Below, one piece after another: positions 13,579 through 20,886 of a stretch of 22,287 nucleotides of DNA. The stretch is from contig CAZTRF010000014.1 of the NCBI GenBank assembly GCA_964616495.1, positions 1 through 22,287 of the forward strand. The letters run 5' to 3'. Under the pieces are notes generated by a model. It was not told the DNA's origin. It saw only the letters and a program-made list of their open reading frames with translations, and made no database searches. Within the stretch, counting starts at the first letter, position 1; each line of letters opens with the position of its first letter. Source of the DNA: DAOSVX01 sp964616495. Lineage in GTDB: Bacteria; Bacillota_I; Bacilli_A; RF39; UBA660. Made by a program: the position numbers and the translations under genes.

Positions 13579-15324
13579 ATGAATATTTTGGGTAAAATAA
13601 TAAACTTTTTTAAAAATGAAAAAGAAATGGAAGAACGTCCTTGGTATAGTCTTTATGGAAATAATGTAGCACCTACATTGGATTATCCTAAATGTAGCAT
13701 TTATGATATGGTTGATAAAGCTGCTAAAAAGTATCCATTAAATATTGCTTACAATTATTTTGGTAAAAAGTGTGTTTATGTAAAATTTAATATGCAAATA
13801 AATACGGTGGCTCGAGCTTTAAAAAAATATGGAGTAAAGAAGAATGATCGAATAACTATTTGTATGCCCAATACTCCCGAAGCTATTATTATGTTTTATG
13901 CTATTAATATGGTTGGAGCAATTGCTAATATGATTCATCCTTTATCAAGCGAAAAGGAAATGGAATATTATATTTCTAGAAGTGATAGTAAATATGTTTT
14001 ATGTTTGAATTTAGTTTATGAAAGAGTTCTTAAAGCATGTACTAATCTTGATATAAATAAAATAATTGTGGCTAAGGTAAATACCAGTATGCCATTATAT
14101 ATGAGAGCTTTATATCCTTTTACTCAGAAACAGCCTAAAATTAAATATGATAATATAACTATTAGTTGGAGCAAATTCTACCGAAATGGTGCCACTTATA
14201 TGAAAGACCCTTATATACATCGCTTTAGTAGTGATGATGCAGTTATTTTATACAGTGGAGGAACTACTGGAGATCCTAAAGGAGCAGTTTTATCAAATCT
14301 TAATTTTAATGCTCTTGCTATGCAAAGTTTTAAAATGACTGATCCGGCCAAACCGGGAGATAGTGTCTTAGTTATTATGCCTATTTTTCACGGTTTCGGA
14401 ATAGGAGTTTCAGTTCACACTCCACTACATTCAGGAATGAGTTGTATTTTGATTCCTCAATTTAAACCAAAAGAGTTTTCTAAACTCATTAAAAAGTATA
14501 AACCGAGTTTTCTTGCTGGAGTTCCCACCATGTATGAAGCCCTAATTCAAACCGAAACTCATTTAAAATATATGAAATCAGTTACTACGGTTATTTGTGG
14601 GGGAGATATTTTAAATGAAACTCTTCGCAATAAAGTGGATGCCTATCTAAAAGACCATGGTTCAGATGCTAGAATTAGAGTAGGATATGGCCTAACGGAG
14701 TGTACCGGAGCTAGTTGTTTAACTCCAAGACATTATTTTAAAGAAGGCGGAATAGGTATTCCTTTTCCAGATACGATATATCAAATAGTAAGATTTGAAA
14801 CTACAGAAAAAGCTGATGTTAATGAAGTAGGAGAAATTTGTATTAATGGCCCTACTGTCATGAAAAGATATTTAAATGATTTAAGCGAAACCAAAAAAGT
14901 TCTTAAAAGACATAATGATGGCCGTATATGGTTACACACTGGTGATGTTGGTTATATGAATGAAGAAGGCTTGGTATTTTTTGAATCCCGATTAAAAAGG
15001 ATGATTGTTAGTAGTGGTTATAATATTTATCCGCAATATATTGAAAAAATCATTATGAGTCATCCCGCTGTTTTATCTTGTACTGTTATTGGAATAGATC
15101 ATCCATATAAAAAGCAAGTGCCAAAGGCCTATATTATTTTAAGAGAAAACTTTGATGCTGATGAAGATCTTAAAAAAGATTTAAAAACTTATTGTGAAAA
15201 ATCCATTTCTCGATATGCTCTTCCTTATGAATATGAATTCTGTGAATCATTACCAACCACTTTAGTTGGAAAAGTTGCTTTTACTAAGTTGATGGAAAAG
15301 GAACGTAAACATGGAAAAAAATAA
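13579..15324 (+). CDS. AMP-forming acyl-CoA/acyl-ACP synthetase
   Basis: About 581 residues of the ANL (acyl/aryl adenylate-forming) superfamily. It activates a fatty acid with ATP to an acyl-AMP and passes it to CoA or ACP. Motifs in order: YSGGTTGDPKGAVLSN (~225-240, P-loop), MPIFHGFG (~267-274), YGLTECTGAS (~370-379), GEICINGP, WLHTGDVGY (~451-459), ESRLKRMIVSSGYNIYP (~469-485, hinge) and the C-terminal lysine region LVGKVAFTKL (~562-571, Lys ~565). The long-chain specificity suggested by similarity is inference. ATG 13579 has AGAAAGAG upstream; the in-frame TTG at 13573 overlaps the previous gene and is less likely. It sits between two PlsC-like genes and overlaps the second by 14 bases. 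E. coli Aas fuses an acyltransferase and a ligase domain of these kinds. Confidence 0.92.
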   Translation: MNILGKIINFFKNEKEMEERPWYSLYGNNVAPTLDYPKCSIYDMVDKAAKKYPLNIAYNYFGKKCVYVKFNMQINTVARALKKYGVKKNDRITICMPNTPEAIIMFYAINMVGAIANMIHPLSSEKEMEYYISRSDSKYVLCLNLVYERVLKACTNLDINKIIVAKVNTSMPLYMRALYPFTQKQPKIKYDNITISWSKFYRNGATYMKDPYIHRFSSDDAVILYSGGTTGDPKGAVLSNLNFNALAMQSFKMTDPAKPGDSVLVIMPIFHGFGIGVSVHTPLHSGMSCILIPQFKPKEFSKLIKKYKPSFLAGVPTMYEALIQTETHLKYMKSVTTVICGGDILNETLRNKVDAYLKDHGSDARIRVGYGLTECTGASCLTPRHYFKEGGIGIPFPDTIYQIVRFETTEKADVNEVGEICINGPTVMKRYLNDLSETKKVLKRHNDGRIWLHTGDVGYMNEEGLVFFESRLKRMIVSSGYNIYPQYIEKIIMSHPAVLSCTVIGIDHPYKKQVPKAYIILRENFDADEDLKKDLKTYCEKSISRYALPYEYEFCESLPTTLVGKVAFTKLMEKERKHGKK

Positions 15325-16126
15325 AATTAAATATGTGTTTTTTAAATGGCTACTAGGGCTACCTTTTTTAATCTATTATCGTCCTAAATTTGTTAATAAA
15401 AACCTAATTCCAAAAGAAGGGCCAATTATAGTTTGTGGGAACCATATTCATTTATATGATCAATGTATGCCGTGCTTATCTACCAAAAGAATGCTTCATT
15501 ATATGGCTAAGAAAGAATACTTTGAAAGTTCATTTGCTTGGTTTTTTAAACAAACTGGATGTATATCAGTAGATCGATCTAATCATGGCGGAGACTCAAA
15601 AGAAAAAGCTTTAGAAGTCCTAAATGAAGGATACGGAATTGGAATATATCCTGAAGGAACTAGAAATAGCGTAGCCAGTAAAGAAGAAAAATTTAATGAA
15701 TTATATTCTTTATATAAAGAAGAAATGAGCCCTAAAAAGTTTAAAAAAATATTGAAGAAAAATTTAGTAAGGGTTTCTCAAACAGACTATTTAAAAGAAT
15801 TAAAAGATAAAAATAAAATTAATGACGAAGAATATAAAAAGTTTATTTTAGATGCTAATACTTATTTAAAAATGTTAGTAAAAAAAGGAACAATATCTGT
15901 TTCAAGATATGAAAAAAGTTTATTGCTACCGATTAAATATGGGACTGTATCTTTAGCTCAAAAAACTAACGCAACAATTGTTCCTTATGGAATAAAAGGT
16001 AAATATAGTTTTTTAAAGAATAAACTAACCATTGTTTATGGTAAACCCTTTAAAGTAGGCAATATGTCTTTAGAAGAGGCCAATAAGAAGCTGGAGAGAA
16101 CTATTATTGACATCATAAAAAATTAA
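15311..16126 (+). CDS. PlsC-like acyltransferase with ~85-residue insertion (second copy)
   Basis: 271 residues. The family core is present: NHIHLYD (HX4D, H45 and D50), MLHYMAKKEYF, GCISVDRS (83-90), YPEGTR (113-118), then LLPIKYGTVSLAQKTNATIVPYGIKG (205-230) and VYGKPF. Between YPEGTR and LLPIKYG, where the first copy has only a few residues, there is an insertion of ~85 charged residues (119-204) that looks helical, perhaps coiled. AAAAGGAAC upstream supports the ATG. The gene overlaps the ligase by 14 bases. Having two different acyltransferases in one operon with a ligase suggests sequential or position-specific acylation of one lipid, but the substrate is unknown. The insertion could be a lid, a membrane tether or a partner-binding arm. 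Confidence 0.88.
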   Translation: MEKNKIKYVFFKWLLGLPFLIYYRPKFVNKNLIPKEGPIIVCGNHIHLYDQCMPCLSTKRMLHYMAKKEYFESSFAWFFKQTGCISVDRSNHGGDSKEKALEVLNEGYGIGIYPEGTRNSVASKEEKFNELYSLYKEEMSPKKFKKILKKNLVRVSQTDYLKELKDKNKINDEEYKKFILDANTYLKMLVKKGTISVSRYEKSLLLPIKYGTVSLAQKTNATIVPYGIKGKYSFLKNKLTIVYGKPFKVGNMSLEEANKKLERTIIDIIKN

Positions 16127-16159
16127 AATCACCATATACTATTAATAGGTGATTTTTTT
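16125..16159 (+). terminator. Terminator of the lipid operon, also masking the tspO ribosome-binding site
   Basis: AAAATCACC (16125-16133) and GGTGATTTT (16148-16156) form a perfect 9-bp stem with a 14-base loop and run into T to 16159. The right arm contains most of AGGTGA, the tspO ribosome-binding site, and the T-run continues into the tspO TTG start. Confidence 0.85.
16135..16140 (+). promoter_or_regulatory. Possible tspO -10 inside the terminator loop
   Basis: TATACT lies in the loop of the lipid-operon terminator. Its predicted start (~16147) would leave the left stem arm out of the transcript and begin the mRNA at the AGGTGA site. A TTGACA at 16107-16112 is 22 bases upstream, too far for a standard -35, so this is tentative. 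Confidence 0.4.
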
Positions 16160-16598
16160 GAACATTAAAAAAATAATTTTAAGTTTTATTTTAACTTTTG
16201 CCATTGGGAATGCTCCTTTATTATTTGTAGAAACCAGTACTAAATTATTAAGCACTCCTAAGCTAACTCCTCCTAATTGGGTATTTCCCATTGCCTGGAC
16301 TATTATATATACCTTAATGGCTATTTCCTTATATATTATTTGGAATAAATGTAATAAAATACCTAAAATTTATCTTGTTCAACTAATAGTTAATGCTTTA
16401 TGGACAATTGTTTTTTTCGGGTTTCAACTAAGGCTACTAGCTTTTTTAATTATAATATTATTAATAGTTTTAGTTAGTAGTATGATAATAATGTTTTTCT
16501 TAATCAATAAAAAAGCCGGTTACTTAAACCTTCCTTATTTATTTTGGATTATATTTGCTGCTTACCTAAATTTAGGGATTTACCTACTAAATAGATAA
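16158..16598 (+). CDS. tspO: TspO/MBR family membrane protein
   Basis: About 146 residues with five hydrophobic segments, the TspO (tryptophan-rich sensory protein / peripheral benzodiazepine receptor) size and topology. Family landmarks: TPKLTPPNWVFPIAWTIIYTLMAISLYIIW (second helix, with the conserved P-P-x-W-x-F-x-x-x-W pattern), NALWTIVFFGFQLR and the end LPYLFWIIFAAYLNLGIYLLNR. TspO proteins bind porphyrins or related ligands and are linked to stress and tetrapyrrole handling; the role here is unproven. TTG 16158 is chosen because AGGTGA (16147-16152) lies five bases before it. GTG 16149 overlaps that site. It is a single-gene unit whose stop lies inside its own terminator stem. Confidence 0.9.
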   Translation: MNIKKIILSFILTFAIGNAPLLFVETSTKLLSTPKLTPPNWVFPIAWTIIYTLMAISLYIIWNKCNKIPKIYLVQLIVNALWTIVFFGFQLRLLAFLIIILLIVLVSSMIIMFFLINKKAGYLNLPYLFWIIFAAYLNLGIYLLNR

Positions 16599-16614
16599 TA
16601 TTATCTATTTTTTT
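16589..16614 (+). terminator. Terminator of tspO, overlapping its stop codon
   Basis: AAATAGAT (16589-16596) and ATCTATTT (16603-16610) around a 6-base centre, with T's to 16614. The TAA stop (16596-16598) begins in the stem. Confidence 0.8.
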
Positions 16615-16622
16615 AATTTACT

Positions 16623-16702
16623 TAGCAGTTAAAAAATCACCAAATAAAAGCTGAGAACGGTCAGAAGAACAAAATATTACATCGTGATTTTACTAACTAC
16701 TG
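16623..16702. other. Unexplained long-range hairpin upstream of the small gene
   Basis: AAAATCAC (16633-16640) pairs perfectly with GTGATTTT (16684-16691). The stem extends outward by AGTT/AACT (16627-16630/16695-16698) and two or three further pairs after one mismatch. Inside lies a small CTGA/TCAG hairpin (16651-16654/16661-16664). No T-run follows, so it is not a terminator. It could be an operator pair or a structured RNA. No known family was recognised. Confidence 0.45.
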
Positions 16703-16711
16703 TGTTATAAT
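16703..16711 (+). promoter_or_regulatory. Extended -10 promoter of the small gene; leaderless start
   Basis: TGT precedes TATAAT (16706-16711), a full extended -10, with no clear -35. Only six bases separate TATAAT from ATG 16718, so the predicted start point falls on the initiation codon. No Shine-Dalgarno is present. Confidence 0.7.
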
Positions 16712-16717
16712 AGAAAC

Positions 16718-16981
16718 ATGGAAGAAGAAATAAAAAGTGTAATTGAAAATAATAAATTAGTTTTATTAAAAGATGATTTGTATATTAGGGCTTGGCACAA
16801 AGAGACTTTAAGAAAGTATAATTTGAATGTTGATACTTGTGTTACTTTAAATGATCTTCTTTTTTTGATTGATAATTTAATAAATATAAGTGATGATTTA
16901 AAAGAAGATGACTTAGAAGAGCTTGATAAAATAGCCGGTGAACTAGCCGAAATGAATTATTACAACAATACCAATAAATAA
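16718..16981 (+). CDS. Small acidic protein of unknown function
   Basis: 87 residues, acidic, predicted mostly helical, with no signal peptide, membrane segment or recognised motif. The central sequence IRAWHKETLRKYNLNVDTC is followed by an acidic helical C-terminal half rich in Asp, Glu, Leu and Ile. Codon use matches neighbouring genes and the frame is well defined, supporting a real gene. Translation would begin at or within a base or two of the mRNA 5' end. It lies between tspO and an LRR membrane protein, each with its own promoter, so context gives no functional clue. No clear terminator follows, and read-through into the LRR gene is possible. Confidence 0.7.
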   Translation: MEEEIKSVIENNKLVLLKDDLYIRAWHKETLRKYNLNVDTCVTLNDLLFLIDNLINISDDLKEDDLEELDKIAGELAEMNYYNNTNK

Positions 16982-16983
16982 GA

Positions 16984-17011
16984 TTGAAGTTTTTTAAGGT
17001 CATGATATAAT
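16984..17011 (+). promoter_or_regulatory. Promoter of the LRR protein gene
   Basis: TTGAAG (16984-16989), 16 bases, TATAAT (17006-17011), with TGA before the -10 giving an extended form. AAAAGGAG (17021-17028) is the ribosome-binding site for ATG 17037. Confidence 0.8.
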
Positions 17012-17036
17012 ATTTTTAGAAAAAGGAGAGTTGTAA

Positions 17037-18008
17037 ATGAGTAAAAATCAAAAAATAGTTATGTGGATTTGTGTAGGAATATTATGTATTGGAGCATTTA
17101 TAGGAGCATGGTTTCTTTATAGACATTTTGTTAGAAAAGAGTTTACTCCAATAAACGATTTAAGAGAACCTAATAAACATGTAGAAAAAGAAGAAACACC
17201 GGAAACTTGTTTTAAAATAGTGTCAGGAGTAATTACAGATTATGATTATGACTGTGGAAAAGAGGTAGTCATTCCCGATACTATTAATGGTGAAAAGGTA
17301 ATAGAACTAGGAGAAAGAGTATTCGAAGAGATGGGTATTAAAAAGGTAATCTTTAAAACCACGGCTTTAAAAACAATTGGATATTATACTTTTTATAAGA
17401 ATGCTTTAGAAGAAGTTATTATTCCTGATACTGTAACTAAAATTGCTGGTGGAGCATTTTCTGACTGTAATTTAACTAAAATAACCATTCCTAAAGGAGT
17501 AACTCAACTTGATGAATGGGCTTTCTCATCAAACGATATTATTTCTGTAACATTTGAAGAAGGAATTAATTTAAGTAAAATAGGATATAGCAGTTTTCAA
17601 GAAAATAAATTAAGAAAGATAACTATTCCCGAATCAGTAGTGGTTATTGAAAACAATGCTTTTGCAAATAATAGTCTTACAGAGGTAGATTTAGGCAAGG
17701 TTGAAACTATTGAAAGTGGAGTCTTTTGTCGAAATGATTTAACGAATATAACACTTCCAAATACTTTAAAATTTATTGGAGGAGCAGCATTTGAATTTAA
17801 TGATTTTGAAACTATTACCATTCCAAGTAATGTTATGACTATTGAAGGCGAAGCTTTTGGTGAAAACGATTTAAGGGAAGTCATCATTAAAGGCAAAAAA
17901 AGTGAAAAAGATTTTAAAAGTATTGGAACTGGTATTTATGGATGGTCTAGTATTTGGGGATTCTCCGATGGATATAATATAGAAAATAATTTAAAATTTG
18001 AATCTTAA
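17037..18008 (+). CDS. Membrane-anchored BspA-type leucine-rich-repeat protein
   Basis: 323 residues. A hydrophobic segment at ~9-28 after MSKNQK, followed by RHFVRKEF, gives an N-in/C-out anchor or uncleaved signal. A linker leads to a Cys-paired cap (ETCFKIVSGVITDYDYDCG) and about eight ~22-residue repeats of the BspA/LRR_5 type, for example IAGGAFSDCNLTKITIPKG, IENNAFANNSLTEVDL and IEGEAFGENDLREVIIKG. It ends with IGTGIYGWSSIWGFSDGYN. Such LRRs are common on gut Firmicute and protist surfaces and mediate protein or host binding; the ligand here is unknown. No LPXTG is present, so attachment is by the N-terminal helix. Strong ribosome-binding site, own promoter and terminator. Confidence 0.9.
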   Translation: MSKNQKIVMWICVGILCIGAFIGAWFLYRHFVRKEFTPINDLREPNKHVEKEETPETCFKIVSGVITDYDYDCGKEVVIPDTINGEKVIELGERVFEEMGIKKVIFKTTALKTIGYYTFYKNALEEVIIPDTVTKIAGGAFSDCNLTKITIPKGVTQLDEWAFSSNDIISVTFEEGINLSKIGYSSFQENKLRKITIPESVVVIENNAFANNSLTEVDLGKVETIESGVFCRNDLTNITLPNTLKFIGGAAFEFNDFETITIPSNVMTIEGEAFGENDLREVIIKGKKSEKDFKSIGTGIYGWSSIWGFSDGYNIENNLKFES

Positions 18009-18018
18009 AATTATAATT

Positions 18019-18048
18019 AACTAAAAGCATACTGCTTTTAGTTTTATT
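18019..18048 (+). terminator. Terminator of the LRR gene
   Basis: AACTAAAAGCA (18019-18029), loop TAC, TGCTTTTAGTT (18033-18043): a perfect 11-bp stem followed by TTATT. Confidence 0.85.
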
Positions 18049-18049
18049 A

Positions 18050-18058
18050 TGTTACAAT
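18050..18058 (+). promoter_or_regulatory. Extended -10 promoter of the pseudouridine synthase gene
   Basis: TGT followed by TACAAT (18053-18058), with no clear -35. AGAGG (from 18068) serves ATG 18078. Confidence 0.55.
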
Positions 18059-18077
18059 AAATAGGAAAGAGGTAAGT

Positions 18078-18761
18078 ATGCAAAAAAATAAATTAAATAT
18101 TATTTATGAAGATAAAGAAATAATTGTTATTAATAAACCTAATAATTTACTTACAATAGCCAATGATAAAGAAAAACTTAGAACTCTTTTTCATGAGGTA
18201 TTAGTCTATGAAAAAAAGAAATATCCCAAAAACAAAATATTTATTGTTCATCGTTTAGATAAAGATACTTCGGGAGTTATTTTAATGGCCAAAAACGAAA
18301 AAATAAAGCACCAATTACAAGATAAGTGGGATGAAATAGTTTTAAATCGTGAGTACATAGCAATAGTTGAAGGCAAAATGAAAGAAAGAAGTGGACGAAT
18401 AGAGTCTTATTTGGCAGAATCAAAAACTTTTCAGACTTATATTACCAATGATAAAAGAATTGGGAAATTAGCTATAACTAATTATGAAGTCTTGAAAACT
18501 AATAAAAGATGTTCTCTGCTAAAAATAAATGTTTTGACAGGAAGAAAAAATCAAATTAGAGTACAATTGCAAAGTATTGGCCATCCTATAATAGGAGATA
18601 AAAAATATGGAAGCAAAATGAACTCTATTAATAGAATGGCTTTACATGCCTATAAACTAGAAATTGTATATCCGGCAACTAAAAAAAGAATGGAATTTAT
18701 GGCCAAAATACCTAAAGAATTTGAAAATCAGTTTGGTGATAATAATGAAAGTAATAGTTAG
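18078..18761 (+). CDS. RluA-family RNA pseudouridine synthase
   Basis: 227 residues of catalytic domain without an N-terminal S4 domain. It converts uridine to pseudouridine in rRNA and/or tRNA. Motifs: IYEDKEIIVINKP (9-21), HRLDKDTSG (58-66) with catalytic Asp 61, REYIAIVEG, then LLKINVLTGRKNQIRVQLQSIGHPIIGDKKYG, the typical RluA C-terminal block. The length fits short RluA-like members rather than RluD. The target position cannot be read from sequence. The ribosome-binding site AGAGG is close to ATG. It overlaps the radical SAM gene by 17 bases, implying co-transcription and coupled translation. Confidence 0.93.
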   Translation: MQKNKLNIIYEDKEIIVINKPNNLLTIANDKEKLRTLFHEVLVYEKKKYPKNKIFIVHRLDKDTSGVILMAKNEKIKHQLQDKWDEIVLNREYIAIVEGKMKERSGRIESYLAESKTFQTYITNDKRIGKLAITNYEVLKTNKRCSLLKINVLTGRKNQIRVQLQSIGHPIIGDKKYGSKMNSINRMALHAYKLEIVYPATKKRMEFMAKIPKEFENQFGDNNESNS

Positions 18762-19566
18762 AAAAAGGCAAGCAAAAGATTTATTATCCAAATCTAAACT
18801 GGGAGATTATACTATTAATCCTTATATTGGATGTCCCCATAAATGCCTATATTGTTATGCTTCTTTTATGAAAAAGTATACTAATCATAGTGAACCTTGG
18901 GGAGACTTTTTAGATATTAAAGAATGTAACAAACCTATTGATTTAAAAAAGATTAAAGGTAAGAACATTTTTATGTCATCAGTTACTGATTGTTATAATC
19001 CTTATGAATATAAATATGAGAAGACTAGAGAAATTTTAAAACAATTAATAGGAATAGATTGTTATTTAGAAATAACCACTAAAAATAAACTTATTTTAAG
19101 AGACTTAGATTTATTAAAACAAACGAAGCATTTAACGGTGGCTGTAAGTATTAATACTTTAGATGAAGACTTTAAAAATGATATGGATAGGGCTAGTTCT
19201 ATCAAAGAAAGATTAAATGTTTTAAAAACAATTCATAATCACAATATTAGAACGATCTTATTTATGTCACCAATATTTCCCTTGATAACAGACTACAAGA
19301 CCATTATTGAAATTTCAAAAAATTATGTCGATGAATATTGGTTTGAAGATCTAAATCTGAGAGGAGATTATAAATATCAGGTTTTAAGTTATATTAGAAA
19401 TTCCTATAAGGATTTATATCCCATATATGAAGAAATATTTTTAAAAGGAATAAAAGATAGAATAAGGGTATTAGAAAAAGAAATAATGGAATATTGTGAT
19501 AAAAATAAAATTAAATATCGCAATTACTTTCATCATTCTGATAGAATGAAACAAGAAGTTAATTAA
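18745..19566 (+). CDS. SplB-like radical SAM protein
   Basis: 273 residues from ATG 18745. The iron-sulphur motif is CPHKCLYC (C30, C34, C37; CX3CX2C) after DYTINPYIGC. The CX3CX2C and the segments NIFMSSVTDCYNPYEYKYEKTREIL, LEITTKNKLILRDLDLL and VSINTLDEDF match the SplB-type radical SAM group (COG1533) that includes spore photoproduct lyase relatives. It should cleave S-adenosylmethionine to a 5'-deoxyadenosyl radical; the substrate is unknown. GGTGAT at 18733-18738 precedes this ATG. The longer frame from 18664 only overlaps the upstream gene and is rejected. Linkage with a pseudouridine synthase makes an RNA-modification role possible, but DNA-lesion repair is the more usual association of this group. 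Confidence 0.85.
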   Translation: MKVIVRKRQAKDLLSKSKLGDYTINPYIGCPHKCLYCYASFMKKYTNHSEPWGDFLDIKECNKPIDLKKIKGKNIFMSSVTDCYNPYEYKYEKTREILKQLIGIDCYLEITTKNKLILRDLDLLKQTKHLTVAVSINTLDEDFKNDMDRASSIKERLNVLKTIHNHNIRTILFMSPIFPLITDYKTIIEISKNYVDEYWFEDLNLRGDYKYQVLSYIRNSYKDLYPIYEEIFLKGIKDRIRVLEKEIMEYCDKNKIKYRNYFHHSDRMKQEVN

Positions 19567-19584
19567 AATTTCTTGTTTTATTTT
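19549..19584 (+). terminator. Terminator of the rluA-radical SAM unit
   Basis: AAACAAGAA (19549-19557) pairs with TTCTTGTTT (19570-19578) and is followed by TATTTT. The stop codon (19564-19566) lies in the loop, so the hairpin is partly coding. Confidence 0.8.
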
Positions 19585-19600
19585 AGATAAGTGCTATACT
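19573..19600 (+). promoter_or_regulatory. Promoter of the DEAD-box helicase gene
   Basis: TATACT (19595-19600) preceded by TGC gives an extended -10. A weak TTGTTT (19573-19578) sits 16 bases upstream, inside the preceding terminator. The predicted start is ~19607, on an in-frame GTG. Confidence 0.65.
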
Positions 19601-19633
19601 GGACAAGTGGAAAAAATAGAAAATAGAGGGAAT

Positions 19634-20857
19634 ATGAAATTTAAAGACCTAGGATTATCTGACTATTTAGTTAGAAACCTAGCCAAAGAGAATATAACTG
19701 ATCCTACTCCAATTCAGGAGTTAACGATTCCAGTTATACTAGAAAAAAGGGATTTATTAGGAGTCGCCCAAACTGGTTCGGGTAAAACGGCAGCTTATGC
19801 ACTACCTATTATAGAAAATCAAAGCAAAAAAGAGCAGAAAAGAGTTCTAAAAACTCTGATAATTTGTCCTACTAGAGAACTAGCAATGCAGGTTAGAAAT
19901 AGTTTTATAACATTATGTAACTATTCTTTAAGTGTAACTGTAATTGTTGGAGGAATTAGAGAAAAAGTTCAAACTAATTCTTTGAAAAAGGGAGTAGATG
20001 TTTTAGTAGCAACTCCTGGTAGATTAAATGATTTATTAAGACAAAGAAAAGTTGATTTAAGCAAAGTAGATACCATTGTTTTAGATGAAGCCGATACAAT
20101 GTTAGATATGGGTTTTATAAAAGATATTAGAACTATTATTAGTAAGGTCAGTGATAATCGTCAAACTTTAATGTTTTCGGCAACTATGCCTAAAGAAATA
20201 ATTAAAATATCCGAAGAATTTTTAAACAATCCGGTCAAGGTAGAAATAGCTCAAAAGCAAGAAAATGAGCCTAAAATAGAGCAAGAACTATATACAGTTG
20301 ATAAAAATGCTAAAGCCGAATTCTTATTAGACTATTTAGTTGATAATAATATTAGCCAAGCAATTATTTTTACAAGGACCAAATTTGGTGCTGATAAATT
20401 AGGGAAATATTTAAGAAGTTTTAATGTTTCTTGTACGGTTATTCATGGAGATAAAACGCAAAGAGAACGAATGAGAAATTTAAAGGAATTCAAAGATAAT
20501 AAAGTTAAATACCTAATAGCTACTGATATTGCTGCAAGAGGTATTGATATTATTGATCTACCTTGTGTAGTTAATTATGATTTGCCAGAACAAGCTGAGA
20601 TATATGTTCACCGTATCGGGAGAACTGGTAGAGCTGGTAAAATAGGTAAGGCTATAAGTATATGTGGTAAGGATGAAATAGGTAGATTAGTTGGTATTGA
20701 AAAACTTATTAAACATGAAATACCTTTAATTACAGATAATAAATATCATAAATCATATGAAAAAAGCCGAAACTTTAATGGCAAGAATCAAAATTATAAA
20801 AAAAGATCCCATCGACGAAATCATCGAAGGAAAACTAATTATAGGGCCAAAATATAA
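19634..20857 (+). CDS. DEAD-box ATP-dependent RNA helicase
   Basis: 407 residues from ATG 19634. Unwinds RNA duplexes with ATP; in relatives of this type (CshA/DeaD group) this supports ribosome assembly, cold growth and RNA decay. Motifs: Q motif PTPIQ (24-28), AQTGSGKT (45-52), PTRELA (79-84), TPGRL (127-131), DEAD (151-154), SAT (182-184), ARGIDI (301-306) and HRIGRTGRAG (326-335). The C-terminus is a short basic tail (KKRSHRRNHRRK), probably RNA-binding. AGAGGG (19625-19630) is close to ATG 19634, and the N-terminus MKFKDLGLSD fits the family. GTG 19607 would add nine residues and start at the predicted mRNA 5' end, so it stays possible. Single-gene unit before tex. Confidence 0.96.
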   Translation: MKFKDLGLSDYLVRNLAKENITDPTPIQELTIPVILEKRDLLGVAQTGSGKTAAYALPIIENQSKKEQKRVLKTLIICPTRELAMQVRNSFITLCNYSLSVTVIVGGIREKVQTNSLKKGVDVLVATPGRLNDLLRQRKVDLSKVDTIVLDEADTMLDMGFIKDIRTIISKVSDNRQTLMFSATMPKEIIKISEEFLNNPVKVEIAQKQENEPKIEQELYTVDKNAKAEFLLDYLVDNNISQAIIFTRTKFGADKLGKYLRSFNVSCTVIHGDKTQRERMRNLKEFKDNKVKYLIATDIAARGIDIIDLPCVVNYDLPEQAEIYVHRIGRTGRAGKIGKAISICGKDEIGRLVGIEKLIKHEIPLITDNKYHKSYEKSRNFNGKNQNYKKRSHRRNHRRKTNYRAKI

Positions 20858-20886
20858 AAAGGAACTTTATTGTTTCTTTTTATTTT
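20856..20886 (+). terminator. Terminator of the DEAD-box gene
   Basis: AAAAAGGAAC (20856-20865), loop TTTATT, GTTTCTTTTT (20872-20881): a 10-bp stem with one G-U pair, then ATTTT. It starts inside the TAA stop. Confidence 0.8.

Noticed and set aside
17597..17896. Minus-strand 99-residue ORF opposite the LRR gene
   Set aside because: Its repeated composition mirrors the LRR repeats on the other strand; no ribosome-binding site.
18664..18744. 27-residue N-terminal extension of the radical SAM protein
   Set aside because: It is only the out-of-frame end of the pseudouridine synthase; GGTGAT before ATG 18745 marks the real start.
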